Shown: in pieces, positions 37,134-46,690 of the stretch
How the letters are laid out: each line of letters opens with the position of its first letter
How positions within the stretch are numbered: position 1 is the first letter of the stretch
DNA from: Bacteroidota bacterium
GTDB taxonomy: Bacteria > Bacteroidota > Ignavibacteria > Ignavibacteriales > Melioribacteraceae
Length of the DNA stretch: 64,000 nt
NCBI GenBank assembly: GCA_021820065.1
Contig: JAKAEE010000007.1
Span: 16,373 to 80,372, forward strand
Direction of reading: 5' to 3'
Made by a program: the position numbers and the translations under genes
Notes under the pieces: generated by a model
Told to the model about the DNA's origin: nothing
The model's input: the letters and a program-made list of their open reading frames with translations, nothing else
Database searches by the model: none

Positions 37134-38192
37134 ATGACTCTCAGCGCACAGCAAATAAAAAAAATAAAAAACTATTCATTGATTGCCATCTCCTTTCTAT
37201 TAGTTGCATTCCTCTTCTACCAATTTATAGATATCTTCGCAATGCTTGCCGTGTCGATCTTAATCGCAATGATTTTTAGTCCCGTTGTTGAATTTCTTGA
37301 AGAGAGAGGACTGAACCGTTTGCTTTCCGTAATAATTGTCTTTGTGCTCGTGGGATTTCTAACCTTTAGTGGTTTATCATACCTGCTGCCGAAAATTCTT
37401 GGACAGTTGGACGCACTAACCAATACTTTAACGCAAGAAAACTTGCAGAACCTTCTTCGCCAATTCGAAAAATCCGTTAAGTCCATCTTCCCTATTTTCA
37501 GCTCCGTTGATTTTGTTCAGCGGTTCTCCAACTTGTTTCAGAACATAATTCTTGATTGGGTAAACAATCTGACAAATATTTTTTATCGGATAATTTCTAT
37601 CGTTGCAATATTGGTGATTGTTCCGTTCATGACTTTCTTCCTTTTGAAGGACAACAAGAGAATTATCTGCGGCTTGATAAATATAATGCCCAACAAATAT
37701 TTTGAAGTCTCTTATGCAGTTCTCCGAAAGATCGGAATTCAGCTCGGCAGATTTGTACGCGGCTGGATCTTCGATGCATTCCTAGTTGGGCTTCTTAGCG
37801 GAATCGGTCTAACGGCATTGGGCATCAATAACGCCGCATCAATTGGGTTCGTTGCCGGTGTAGGACATTTAATTCCATACTTTGGTCCTATCATTGGAGG
37901 AATTCCGGCAATAATAATTTCACTTATTCAGTTCGGAAATTTTTCCATGCTGCCAAGCATAGTGCTCATGTTTCTTGGAGTCTATACAATAGATAACGGT
38001 TTGATCCAGCCGAATGTTTTTTCTAAGAGTACGGATATGCATCCTCTAATCATTATTATCTTAATTCTGGCCGGAAGTCAAACGGCTGGAGTACTGGGTA
38101 TGCTGCTGGCTGTTCCGATTGCTACGGTAATAAGAACCGCAGCAAAAGAAATTTATCTCGGTTACAAAAATTATAAGATCATTAAAATCTGA
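37134..38192 (+). CDS. AI-2E family transporter (PerM/UPF0118)
   Basis: 352 residues from the ATG at 37134 (a TTG at 37116 is an alternative). It has about eight membrane helices and the family's 'IPYFGPIIGGIPAIIISL'-type motif (here 'VGHLIPYFGPIIGGIPA') and 'PLIIIILILAGSQTAGVLG'. Members have been proposed as exporters of signalling molecules or as Na+/H+ antiporters, so the substrate is not clear. Stand-alone gene. Confidence 0.85.
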   Translation: MTLSAQQIKKIKNYSLIAISFLLVAFLFYQFIDIFAMLAVSILIAMIFSPVVEFLEERGLNRLLSVIIVFVLVGFLTFSGLSYLLPKILGQLDALTNTLTQENLQNLLRQFEKSVKSIFPIFSSVDFVQRFSNLFQNIILDWVNNLTNIFYRIISIVAILVIVPFMTFFLLKDNKRIICGLINIMPNKYFEVSYAVLRKIGIQLGRFVRGWIFDAFLVGLLSGIGLTALGINNAASIGFVAGVGHLIPYFGPIIGGIPAIIISLIQFGNFSMLPSIVLMFLGVYTIDNGLIQPNVFSKSTDMHPLIIIILILAGSQTAGVLGMLLAVPIATVIRTAAKEIYLGYKNYKIIKI

Positions 38193-38294
38193 AAGCTCCT
38201 CGTGCCGCTGCATCTGTCAATAATTTTGGAACTCACTCTTAATTGAATCTAAAACAAACTTTGAATAGTTTGAGATTAAAAATGGATGTGACAA

Positions 38295-39692
38295 ATGGAA
38301 ATACAATTTATTGGTGCAGCTCAAACCGTAACCGGATCGATGCATTACATAAAAACCAAGCAAGCAAAATTTCTTCTCGATTGCGGGCTTTATCAAGGTA
38401 AACGAAAAGATGCTTACGAAATAAATAAAAATTTCGAATTCTTCGATCCGAAAGAAATAGATTTTGTTGTTCTCTCCCACGCCCATATCGATCACGCGGG
38501 CAACTTGCCTTCGCTGGTTAAGAAAGGTTTCACCGGAAAAATCTATACAACGTTTGCCTCGCGCGACCTTTGCGCCATTATGCTTTTGGATACAGCACAC
38601 ATTCAAGAGAAAGATGTTGAGTACGTAAATAAGAAACGTCATAAACAAAAAAAGAATTTGTTTGAACCGCTGTATGTTGAAGATGACGTAAGGCAAACAT
38701 TAACACAATTCGTAGGCATTAACTACCATCAGGAAACCGAACTGACGCCCGGCATTAGTCTTACTTTTTATGATGCTGGACATATTCTTGGATCGTCGCT
38801 GGTTTCCCTTAAGATAAACGAAGAAGGAAGAATTATTAATCTTGCGTTCTCCGGAGACTTGGGAAGACCTAACCTCCCGATCTTGAAAGACCCGGAAAGA
38901 ATTCCTGATGCAGATTGTTTTATTTGCGAAAGCACTTACGGCGGAAAAACTCACGAGAATCCGCTCAACTCGGAAGATTCGCTTGCGCAGGCAATCGCTA
39001 AAGGGGTGTCGAGAAAAGCGAAAATTATTATCCCGGCATTCAGCGTCGGCAGAACTCAAGAAATTGTTTACGCTCTTCATAGAATTTTTGAAAGCGGCAA
39101 GGTTCAGAGAATTCCGGTTTATGTCGATAGCCCGCTGGCAGTTAACGCTACGAACGTCTTTCGTGTTCACCCGGAATGTTTCGACAAAGAAACAAGTCGG
39201 TTCCTCTTTAAGCATGAAGACCCGTTTGGATTTAACAGGTTGGCTTACTTAACGAACGTGGAAGATTCAAAACATCTCAATGCGGTTGAAGGTCCTTGCG
39301 TAATTATTTCAAGTTCGGGCATGTGCGAAGCGGGACGAATCTTACATCATCTTGCCAACAATATTGAAAATCCAAAAAACATGATTCTGATGGTAGGCTA
39401 TTGTGCTGAAAACACTCTCGGCAGAAAATTGATAGACGGTGAAAAGAAAGTGAACATCCTTGGTGAAGAGTACAATGTAAATTCCGAAGTGATTGTTCTG
39501 CAGTCTTTCAGCGCTCATGCAGATGCAAACGAACTTATTGAGTACACGTCAGCGTTCGATAAAAGTAAAATGAAGCAAATCTTTCTTGTGCATGGTGAAA
39601 TTGATCAGCAAGAAATATACAAAGCTCATCTTGAATCGATCGGATTTAAAAATATTGCGATCCCTAAACGCGGTTATGTGGTTGCGGTATAA
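38295..39692 (+). CDS. MBL-fold/beta-CASP ribonuclease-like protein
   Basis: 465 residues. Metallo-beta-lactamase core: 'LSHAHIDHAGNLP' (HxHxDH), 'FYDAGHILGSS' and 'FSGDLGRPNLPIL'; beta-CASP and RMMBL parts: 'IIPAFSVGRTQEIVYAL', 'ISSSGMCEAGRILHHL' and 'FSAHADANELIEY'. Related to the RNA-processing CPSF/Int family; bacterial members are taken to be ribonucleases. It overlaps the next gene (FnIII lipoprotein) by 17 nt, starting an operon that runs to 43080. Confidence 0.88.
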   Translation: MEIQFIGAAQTVTGSMHYIKTKQAKFLLDCGLYQGKRKDAYEINKNFEFFDPKEIDFVVLSHAHIDHAGNLPSLVKKGFTGKIYTTFASRDLCAIMLLDTAHIQEKDVEYVNKKRHKQKKNLFEPLYVEDDVRQTLTQFVGINYHQETELTPGISLTFYDAGHILGSSLVSLKINEEGRIINLAFSGDLGRPNLPILKDPERIPDADCFICESTYGGKTHENPLNSEDSLAQAIAKGVSRKAKIIIPAFSVGRTQEIVYALHRIFESGKVQRIPVYVDSPLAVNATNVFRVHPECFDKETSRFLFKHEDPFGFNRLAYLTNVEDSKHLNAVEGPCVIISSSGMCEAGRILHHLANNIENPKNMILMVGYCAENTLGRKLIDGEKKVNILGEEYNVNSEVIVLQSFSAHADANELIEYTSAFDKSKMKQIFLVHGEIDQQEIYKAHLESIGFKNIAIPKRGYVVAV

Positions 39693-40665
39693 GATTGTTG
39701 TGGTTGGTCTTGCCGCAATCTTGGTTACAAGCTGTACGCGTGATCAAATTACCCAGCCGATCCCCGGCAATACGTTGCCGGATATTCCAGCTAATCTCCA
39801 GGTCTTCGGCGCGCAAGACGGTGCAATCGGAATTGAATGGGATAAAAATACCGACGCAAGCCAAATCACTTACAAAATTTACCGGTCTATTAATAACGCG
39901 AACAATTTCAAATATCTTGCATCGACGACCAGCACATATTTCGTTGATGATTCGCTGGAATATGATTCGACTTACTACTACAGAATCAGCGCTGTAAATT
40001 CTGCTGGAATGGAAAGCGCGTTATCGGATTATGTTTCGGCAAAACCGATTAACCTTTATCCTCCTCTGCCCCCGACACTTGTGCATATAAACGCGCGCAA
40101 TTGGACAAACACACCACAAATTTTTATTTCATGGGATCCACCCATTGATACCGATGTAAAAGGTTACAATATTTACAGAAGCACCGCCGACAATTTCGAT
40201 GCGGATTCTGCCCACCTTGTCGCGTTCACAAAAACTTCTTCTTATACGGACACCAAAAACCTGAGCTTGCTTACGACATACTATTATAAGATTTGTGCGG
40301 TTGATAAAGGCAATCTGAAAAGCACGCCGACCTACATTGCGAGCGATCTGATCTTAAATTCTCCGTCGCTCATTTTCCCGGCTGATAATTCTACGCTGAC
40401 ACAACTGACGAAATTCCGTTTTATGGCTGCATCCAAACCGGCAAAGTACAAGCTTGTAATTCAAACCAACATTGTTTACGGGGTGGTACAGGAATTTAAT
40501 TTTTCATCCGATCAGGTTGATCAAGTGATAACTGTAGATGCGTCCGGTCTGTCACTTGATCCGTTCCGCTCGTATGTTTGGCGCGTTTACACTTACACTT
40601 CAAGCGATACAGATCCAAATAGTTTTAGTGATTATTTTTCGTTTACTTATAATCCAAATCAATGA
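39676..40665 (+). CDS. Fibronectin type III-domain lipoprotein
   Basis: 329 residues from the ATG at 39676, giving a lipoprotein leader (MWLRYKIVVVGLAAILVTSC). Two FnIII domains follow: 'TLPDIPANLQVFGAQDGAIG' to 'TYYYRISAVNSAGMESALSD', and 'PPTLVHINARNWTNTPQIFI' to 'TYYYKICAVDKGN'. A C-terminal beta domain (about 230-329) with 'FRSYVWRVYTYT' is of unknown type. Probably a surface or periplasmic binding lipoprotein. It lies between the MBL gene (overlap) and the barrel gene (7-nt gap). Confidence 0.8.
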   Translation: MWLRYKIVVVGLAAILVTSCTRDQITQPIPGNTLPDIPANLQVFGAQDGAIGIEWDKNTDASQITYKIYRSINNANNFKYLASTTSTYFVDDSLEYDSTYYYRISAVNSAGMESALSDYVSAKPINLYPPLPPTLVHINARNWTNTPQIFISWDPPIDTDVKGYNIYRSTADNFDADSAHLVAFTKTSSYTDTKNLSLLTTYYYKICAVDKGNLKSTPTYIASDLILNSPSLIFPADNSTLTQLTKFRFMAASKPAKYKLVIQTNIVYGVVQEFNFSSDQVDQVITVDASGLSLDPFRSYVWRVYTYTSSDTDPNSFSDYFSFTYNPNQ

Positions 40666-40672
40666 GAATTAT

Positions 40673-42580
40673 TTGAAAGGCGGATTGAAAATATTTTTTT
40701 TACTTCTTGCCGCGGTTTCTACCGTCTGTGCTCAGTTGGGAAAAGACAGTCTCACCTTTTCTGCTCACACATTCTCAGACCGGATTCTGCTCAACACGTT
40801 CGACAAACAACTGAATACATACAATTTTAATACGACGTTTAGAACTTACTTCACCGGTGAAAAAATTTTCTTTGGCATCCGTGAGAATTTTGGATCAACC
40901 GTCATCAACTCAACAACAAAAAATATAAAGGATGAACAATACCTTTGGGCGCTCGGTCAATACAGCATTTCGGAATTCTTCAAACTTGGGCTGCACTTCA
41001 ACAACAACATTTATTCCGACGACAGAGATTTGGGGATTAACCAAGCTTCGGTGCTAACGTCATCGTTGTTCTTAAAATTCATGCCGCTAAAAAATGTTGA
41101 AGTGACGCCGTACGGCGGTGTCTCGCAGAATAACCAGATCGGCGAAAAGGACAACGGTTTTATTTACGGCATGGAAGCTAATATAGATAAATACACAACC
41201 GGCGATTTTGATCTTTCTTCGCTCATGAAATTTCAGAACGAAGATATCTCGCCGAGAAAAAATACTTTTCGCTATATCAACTTTGATGTTAACAATACTT
41301 TCGAAGAAAATTTTCACAATACTATTTCTGCTTTTTACTCACAACAAAGAAGGGATTTCTATTTCACTGCTGATCCGGTAACCGCGGCAGAGTTTAACAT
41401 AACAAACAATATTCAGAGCAGAACCGAATCCAGCTATTATTTTCAAGACAGAATTAAATTCTTGCCGGCAAGTTCACCTCTAAGCTTGGATTTCCAAGGC
41501 AGAGTTGCTTGGCGCGGCATCGATAGAAACACGCGGTATATTTCTGTAACCAATATCGCAAACTCGAACTACGACACTCACATTGAAGAATTCAGATTGG
41601 AGTTCGCATCAGCAGCCGATTACGTGACGGACAATTTTATTCTTGCTCTGCGTTTCTCATATTCCGAACGTGATGAAAAGCATCAGCCGGTAAGATACGA
41701 CGGATTGAGCAACTTGCTTTATAATGACCGCATTCAGATTGAAGAACAGAAGAACAACAATTCCCAATTGGCAAATATTTCTATACAAAGCAGAATTAAT
41801 TTATCACGCAGCGATAGAATTACTTTCAGCTTGTTCCACCGCAAGCTGCGTTATGATACGCCCAGCATTTTAAACTTCGACGACCGCGACGAACTTCTCT
41901 CCATCGGAAGAATACTTTATGAAAAAGAGTTTACCCGTTTCTTCAAAATATTTTTTAACCTCGAAGGGAACATCAATAAGATAGTTTACATATTTGCCGA
42001 AAGAAGTTCTAACAACAATGTTAAGCGGATTGCAAAGTTTGCTTCCGGCGGCGTCTTCACCACGGAAAATTTCACTTCGTCAAACTCGGCAGAAGTCTCT
42101 GCCAACTACACTGTTTTTGATTACGAAGAACTTAATCCAAACTTCAGAAGCTATTCGTTCAGACAATTGGTTCTTAGAGATTCGTCATCACTTAAACTGC
42201 AGAAGAAGCTGCGGCTTTTCGTTACCGGATATATTAAACTATCGGAACAGGGAGATTTCAAATGGTCCAACTTCACCAGCAACCCGGTAAGATATCTTCA
42301 AGAACAATATGCCGAGCCGAAACTTTTCTTCGATGACCGTGACTTAAGTCTTGGAATCGGGATTAGGTATTTTTCTTTATCAACCTATAATGTTCTGAGC
42401 GGATCGGAAAAGATTAAAGTCTCGGATTACACAAGCATCGGCCCGCTTTCCGAAATCAGTTACGCCGTGGGTGAAAGAATCATTCTCAAAGTTTACGGCT
42501 GGTACGAGTTCATTAAGACAGAAGACAATTCACGAAGAGAAATGGCTAATCTGAGCTTAAAGCTTAGCTACAAGTTTTAA
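40673..42580 (+). CDS. Outer membrane beta-barrel protein, unknown family
   Basis: 635 residues if started at the TTG at 40673, 7 nt after the preceding stop; a second TTG at 40685 is possible. Either way it opens a signal peptide (KIFFLLLAAVSTVCAQ). The body has long alternating strands with many Asn/Phe/Tyr and Asp-Arg turns ('FRLEFASAADYVTDNFILAL', 'LSLKLSYKF' at the end). No named family recognised; it looks like a large barrel or a cell-surface usher. Co-operonic with the FnIII lipoprotein, so the two may form an outer-membrane complex. Confidence 0.72.
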   Translation: MKGGLKIFFLLLAAVSTVCAQLGKDSLTFSAHTFSDRILLNTFDKQLNTYNFNTTFRTYFTGEKIFFGIRENFGSTVINSTTKNIKDEQYLWALGQYSISEFFKLGLHFNNNIYSDDRDLGINQASVLTSSLFLKFMPLKNVEVTPYGGVSQNNQIGEKDNGFIYGMEANIDKYTTGDFDLSSLMKFQNEDISPRKNTFRYINFDVNNTFEENFHNTISAFYSQQRRDFYFTADPVTAAEFNITNNIQSRTESSYYFQDRIKFLPASSPLSLDFQGRVAWRGIDRNTRYISVTNIANSNYDTHIEEFRLEFASAADYVTDNFILALRFSYSERDEKHQPVRYDGLSNLLYNDRIQIEEQKNNNSQLANISIQSRINLSRSDRITFSLFHRKLRYDTPSILNFDDRDELLSIGRILYEKEFTRFFKIFFNLEGNINKIVYIFAERSSNNNVKRIAKFASGGVFTTENFTSSNSAEVSANYTVFDYEELNPNFRSYSFRQLVLRDSSSLKLQKKLRLFVTGYIKLSEQGDFKWSNFTSNPVRYLQEQYAEPKLFFDDRDLSLGIGIRYFSLSTYNVLSGSEKIKVSDYTSIGPLSEISYAVGERIILKVYGWYEFIKTEDNSRREMANLSLKLSYKF

Positions 42581-42666
42581 GCTGAGATGTGACAATTACA
42601 TTTGCACGATTGACGGAGTAGTTATATTTTTCGCACTCATGAAAGCAAATTCTTGACGGAGAAATA

Positions 42667-43080
42667 TTGTCAGAGAAAGTTTACGTAAAGGAAGTACCGA
42701 CAGATCCGGATTTACTGCCTGAACTAGAAGAATTTATTATAGAGATAGCACAAAAATCCAATCTCAACAAAGATAAGTACAACAGTCTTGCACTATCTTT
42801 TTCGGAAGCTGCATCCAATAGTTTTCTTCACGGCAATAAACTCGACAAAAAGAAAAAGATTAAAATCACCGTCAAGGTTAACGAAGAGAAAATAACGCTT
42901 ATCATTAAAGATGAAGGTAAAGGATTTAACATTAACACTGTTCCTGATCCGACCAAACCGGAAAACATTTTGAAAGACAGCGGTCGCGGAATCCACATCA
43001 TGCGCTCGTTCCTCGATGAACTCAAATACAACTTCACTCCAACCGGAACCGAAACCATTCTAATTATTTCTCTTAAATAA
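42667..43080 (+). CDS. RsbW/SpoIIAB-like anti-sigma factor ATPase (HATPase_c)
   Basis: 137 residues from a TTG with GGAG six bases upstream. GHKL fold: N-box-like 'ALSFSEAASNSFLHGN' (Asn in the ATP lid), 'LIIKDEGKGFNI' (G1) and 'SGRGIHIMRSFLDEL' (G2). Single-domain kinases of this type phosphorylate anti-anti-sigma factors in partner-switching. No STAS or PP2C partner is nearby. 86 nt after the barrel gene, perhaps in the same operon. Confidence 0.85.
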   Translation: MSEKVYVKEVPTDPDLLPELEEFIIEIAQKSNLNKDKYNSLALSFSEAASNSFLHGNKLDKKKKIKITVKVNEEKITLIIKDEGKGFNINTVPDPTKPENILKDSGRGIHIMRSFLDELKYNFTPTGTETILIISLK

Positions 43081-43186
43081 TCCGCAGAAGTTATATAGTC
43101 TTTTTAATCTCATCTCTTATAGGAATTTCAAGTCCATTATTCCTATATTTTGATGAAATCTTTACAAAAAATTCTCGGAGATATTT

Positions 43187-44152
43187 ATGGCAAGAAAAAA
43201 AATCGCTTTAATCGGTGGCGGTCAGATCGGCGGTGTTCTGGCCCAATTAATTGCACAAAAACAGCTTGGTGATGTAGTTCTTTTTGATATCGTCGAAGAC
43301 CTACCGCAAGGAAAAACTTTAGACATAGCCGAAGCTTCAAGAGTGGACGGCTTTGATGTTAGCGTTACCGGTACAAACAACTACAAAGATATTGAAGGCG
43401 CAGATTTTGTAATCATCACAGCAGGTTTACCGCGCAAACCCGGCATGAGCCGAGACGATCTATTGGTAACGAATGCAAAGATCATGAAAACCGTTGCGGA
43501 AAATGTTAAGCAGTACGCGCCTAATTCAACCGTTCTCGTAATTTCCAATCCGCTAGATGCAATGGTTACACTTTGCCAAAAAGTTACCGGATTCCCGCAC
43601 AACCGTGTGCTTGGACAAGCAGGCGTTTTGGATTCTTCCCGCTTCGCTACTTTTATTGCGTGGGAGCTTGGAGTTTCCGTAAAAGATGTGAACGCGATGG
43701 TTATGGGCGGTCACGGCGACACAATGGTTCCGATTGTTCGCTACGCAAATGTAAACGGAATACCGGCGATGGAACTGCTTGAAAGAAAGTATAACGACAA
43801 AGCAAAAGCCAAAGAAGTTATGGATGCAATGGTTAACCGCACAAAGATGGCTGGCGGCGAAGTTGTTAAATTATTGAAAACCGGTTCTGCGTTTTATTCC
43901 CCAGCTTCTTCAGCAATTGCAATGACCGAAGCAATTTTGTTTGATGAAAAAAGAATTCTTCCTACATGCGCATACCTCAACGGCGAATTTGGAATTAAAG
44001 GTTACTACGTTGGCGTTCCGGCAGTTCTAGGCTCAAACGGTGTTGAACGAGTTCTTGAGTTCGCACTTGACGGCGAAGAAAAAGCTGCTCTCGATAATTC
44101 CGTTAAAGCAGTTCAAGGTTTAGTTGCTGATATGGAGAGATTGGGATTCTAA
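43187..44152 (+). CDS. mdh: Malate dehydrogenase
   Basis: 321 residues, the LDH-like MDH type. N-terminal '[18 protein letters not shown]' (NAD loop), '[15 protein letters not shown]' with the substrate Arg, '[14 protein letters not shown]', the Asp-Arg segment '[18 protein letters not shown]', and catalytic His in '[11 protein letters not shown]'. Oxidises malate to oxaloacetate in the TCA cycle. A good ribosome site (GGAG) precedes the ATG and a terminator follows. Confidence 0.96.
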   Translation: MARKKIALIGGGQIGGVLAQLIAQKQLGDVVLFDIVEDLPQGKTLDIAEASRVDGFDVSVTGTNNYKDIEGADFVIITAGLPRKPGMSRDDLLVTNAKIMKTVAENVKQYAPNSTVLVISNPLDAMVTLCQKVTGFPHNRVLGQAGVLDSSRFATFIAWELGVSVKDVNAMVMGGHGDTMVPIVRYANVNGIPAMELLERKYNDKAKAKEVMDAMVNRTKMAGGEVVKLLKTGSAFYSPASSAIAMTEAILFDEKRILPTCAYLNGEFGIKGYYVGVPAVLGSNGVERVLEFALDGEEKAALDNSVKAVQGLVADMERLGF

Positions 44153-44224
44153 ATTTCTTTTGTAGGGCGAATTTAAACTCGCCCTGCATTTTTTGACTTT
44201 AATGGATTAATTCAATGATAAACG

Positions 44225-44250
44225 AAAAACCCCGGTGCACGGGGTTTTTT
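44225..44250. terminator. Bidirectional terminator between mdh and rpmA
   Basis: AAAAACCCCG - GTGCA - CGGGGTTTTT with T tracts on both strands. It serves mdh (plus) and the rplU-rpmA operon (minus). Confidence 0.9.
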
Positions 44251-44271
44251 CTACCTACTAAATACTAATTA

Positions 44272-44526
44272 CTAGTTTTCGTACACGCTTATAAACTGGC
44301 GGTCGTTTTTCTTTCGTTCAAATTTTACAACGCCGTCAATTGTTGCAAACAACGAATGATCTCCGGCTTTCTTTACATTTTTGCCGGGATGAAAATTTGT
44401 TCCCTTCTGTCTAACCAGGATTGAACCGGCTGTAACCTTTTCTCCGCCGAATGCTTTAACTCCCAAATACTGCGGATTGCTGTCTCTACCGTTACGTGAC
44501 GAACCTTGACCTTTTTTATGTGCCAT
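44272..44526 (-). CDS. rpmA: 50S ribosomal protein L27
   Basis: 84 residues. Typical start '[20 protein letters not shown]' with the Gly-rich N-terminus reaching the peptidyl-transferase centre, then '[20 protein letters not shown]'. There is no Firmicutes-type leader before the Ala-His. Downstream partner of rplU with a 17-nt gap. Confidence 0.97.
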   Translation of the reverse strand: MAHKKGQGSSRNGRDSNPQYLGVKAFGGEKVTAGSILVRQKGTNFHPGKNVKKAGDHSLFATIDGVVKFERKKNDRQFISVYEN

Positions 44527-44543
44527 GCTTTAATCCTCCGTCA

Positions 44544-44852
44544 CTAAGCTATCTTAGTAACTTCAATTCTTGTTAAAAATTGCCGATGACCTCTTTTACG
44601 TTTATAAGAGATTATTCTTTTCTTTTTGAAAACAATAACTTTTTCATCTTTAAGATGTTCCAAAACTCTAGCCTGAACCTTCGCGCCTTTGATTGTCGGC
44701 GAACCTACTTGGGTTGACTTTTCGTCGCCAAGAAGAAGTACTGATTCAAAAGTAATTTCTGAATTCGGTTCGGCTTGTAAGCGCGGAACGTAATATTTTT
44801 CGTTTTCAATCACTTTGAACTGTTGTCCAGCGATGTCAACAACTGCAAACAT
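44544..44852 (-). CDS. rplU: 50S ribosomal protein L21
   Basis: 102 residues: 'MFAVVDIAGQQFKVIENEKY' and the conserved end 'KRKRGHRQFLTRIEVTKI'. It forms the usual rplU-rpmA operon, with a promoter at 44884-44915. Confidence 0.97.
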   Translation of the reverse strand: MFAVVDIAGQQFKVIENEKYYVPRLQAEPNSEITFESVLLLGDEKSTQVGSPTIKGAKVQARVLEHLKDEKVIVFKKKRIISYKRKRGHRQFLTRIEVTKIA

Positions 44853-44883
44853 TTAATCCTCCAAACACTCAATTTTTGAGCCG

Positions 44884-44915
44884 TAAATATAATAGAAACC
44901 TCTAATTCTTGTCAA
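44884..44915 (-). promoter_or_regulatory. Promoter of the rplU-rpmA operon
   Basis: Minus strand: TTG (44913-44915), 21-nt spacer, TATATTTA (44884-44891), one base off the Bacteroidota -7 box. The rplU ATG is about 30 nt further on. Confidence 0.45.
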
Positions 44916-44972
44916 ATAAATGATTTAGGAAAATTTCTCTTTGTTTTTTTTGATTTCGAAAGATTAGAACCG

Positions 44973-46004
44973 CTACTTTTTCAGCCGGAATGAGAACTCG
45001 CTTCCTTTTCCTACTTGGCTGGATATTTCGACTTTTGACGAGTGCGCCTCAATTATATGCTTCACAATTGCTAATCCCAAACCGGTGCCGCCCATCTCGC
45101 GCGATCTGTCTTTATCAACACGGTAGAAACGTTCGAAGATTCTATTTTTATCTGCTTCGGAAATGCCGATGCCTGTATCACGAACAAAAATCTTTGCCGA
45201 GCATTGTTCATCAGTAACCCCCACTTCAATTGTACCCGCCTCGGTGTACTTGATGGCGTTCATAATCAAATTCGTCATAACTTGTTTGAGGCGCTGCCTA
45301 TCGCCAAAAAGCTGCAGCGATTTATCGAACGGCACAAGCTTAAGCTCCAACTTTTTGTACTCGGCTTGTGGTGCATAATCATGAACAATGCTTTCAAGAA
45401 AATCGTGTACATTGAAATAGCGGAAGCTCATCTGCATTTGCCCCGATTCAATCATAGAAATATCGATCAGGTCGTTCAATAGATTATTGAGGTTAAGCGT
45501 GTGCTGATTTGCTTTGTGAAGAAATGTACGATTGACCTTCGCATCGTCGATAGCACCGTCTAACAATGTTTCGATAAAACCTTGGATTGCAAAAATCGGC
45601 GTGCGCAGTTCGTGAGAGACATTTCCTAAAAACTCAGTTCTAATTTGTTCTAATTTTTTCATACTGGCGATATCATTCTGCGTTCGTAGAAACATCGATC
45701 TAATTTCTTCTTCCAATTCGTTAAGATCATTACCCAATTTTATTTCATCGGCGGAACTCAGTGCGTTAGTTCTAATCCGGTTTATAACTCGAAGAATTCT
45801 TTTCACATCGGAGTTGCGTTTATCCCGCGACCAAAGAATTACCAGTAGTATCGAAAAAAACATGATTAGAACAACAGAAGTGAAATCATTGGAATGAATT
45901 TGATAGAATAGGACGATGATGATTATCAGGCTAACCAGCGTGATCGATAAAATCGGAATCTTGTTTCTCAAGCTTGCAATATTTTCTTTTAGATCAGTCC
46001 ACAC
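44973..46004 (-). CDS. Sensor histidine kinase, PhoR-like
   Basis: 343 residues from a GTG at 46004. Two membrane helices (about 20-55) without a sizable periplasmic sensor. The H-box is 'FLGNVSHELRTPIFAIQGF' (phospho-His), the N-box 'QVMTNLIMNAIKYTEAG', then 'DTGIGISEADKNRIFERFYR' and 'GGTGLGLAIVKHI'. It pairs with the response regulator upstream (overlap 11 nt). The signal is unknown; the lack of a sensor suggests input through the membrane or a partner. Confidence 0.92.
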   Translation of the reverse strand: MWTDLKENIASLRNKIPILSITLVSLIIIIVLFYQIHSNDFTSVVLIMFFSILLVILWSRDKRNSDVKRILRVINRIRTNALSSADEIKLGNDLNELEEEIRSMFLRTQNDIASMKKLEQIRTEFLGNVSHELRTPIFAIQGFIETLLDGAIDDAKVNRTFLHKANQHTLNLNNLLNDLIDISMIESGQMQMSFRYFNVHDFLESIVHDYAPQAEYKKLELKLVPFDKSLQLFGDRQRLKQVMTNLIMNAIKYTEAGTIEVGVTDEQCSAKIFVRDTGIGISEADKNRIFERFYRVDKDRSREMGGTGLGLAIVKHIIEAHSSKVEISSQVGKGSEFSFRLKK

Positions 46005-46686
46005 TTTTGAAACGATACCCCACCCCTTTAATTGTTTCGATCAGATCGGCGTACTCACCAAGTTTTTCACGGATTTTCCTAACGTGTACGTCGATTGTTC
46101 TTTCGACAACGTAAATGTCGTCGCCCCAGACATCGCTTAGAATTTTATCTCGGTGAAATACTTTGCCCGGATTCGATGCAAGGTAAGCTAAAATTTCAAA
46201 TTCCTTTTTCGGAAGAACAACATGATCGCCATCGAGCAGCACTTGGTATTTTTCTCTGTTGATCACCAGCGGCCCGGCAGTGATCTCTTTAGACGCTGCC
46301 GCATCGCTTTGCATCGTCTCGCTTTTCCGGAGATTGGATTTAACCCTCGCCACTAATTTTTTCGGTGAAATCGGCTTCTGAATAAAATCATCTGCGCCGA
46401 TGTTCAATCCGTGAACTTCATCCATTTCAGACGACTTAGCGGTTAAGAAAATTATCGGAACGTTTTTGTATTCGTCCATACTTCTAATTCTAGTGCAGAC
46501 TTCGTAACCGTCCATCTTCGGCATCATCACGTCAAGAATAACAAGGTCTGGATTCACGTTCATTTTTTCGAGCGCCTCCTTACCGTTATACGCTGTTATA
46601 ACTTTGAATCCTTCCTGAGTCAAATTGTACTGAAGAAATTCAACGATATCTTTTTCGTCGTCAACAAGAAGAATTTTTGGCTTCAT
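45994..46686 (-). CDS. OmpR/PhoB-family response regulator
   Basis: 230 residues: receiver domain (Asp-Asp 'LVDDEKDIV', phospho-Asp in 'LVILDVMMPKMDGYEV', Thr 'IIFLTAKS', Lys 'FIQKPISPKKL') and a winged-helix DNA-binding domain ('LPKKEFEILAYLASNPGKVF', 'TIDVHVRKIREKLGEYADLI', 'IKGVGYRF'). The cognate kinase gene follows with an 11-nt overlap. It sits 4 nt downstream of the Gfo/Idh gene, at the end of the operon starting at 52723. Confidence 0.93.
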   Translation of the reverse strand: MKPKILLVDDEKDIVEFLQYNLTQEGFKVITAYNGKEALEKMNVNPDLVILDVMMPKMDGYEVCTRIRSMDEYKNVPIIFLTAKSSEMDEVHGLNIGADDFIQKPISPKKLVARVKSNLRKSETMQSDAAASKEITAGPLVINREKYQVLLDGDHVVLPKKEFEILAYLASNPGKVFHRDKILSDVWGDDIYVVERTIDVHVRKIREKLGEYADLIETIKGVGYRFKSVD

Positions 46687-46690
46687 AAGA

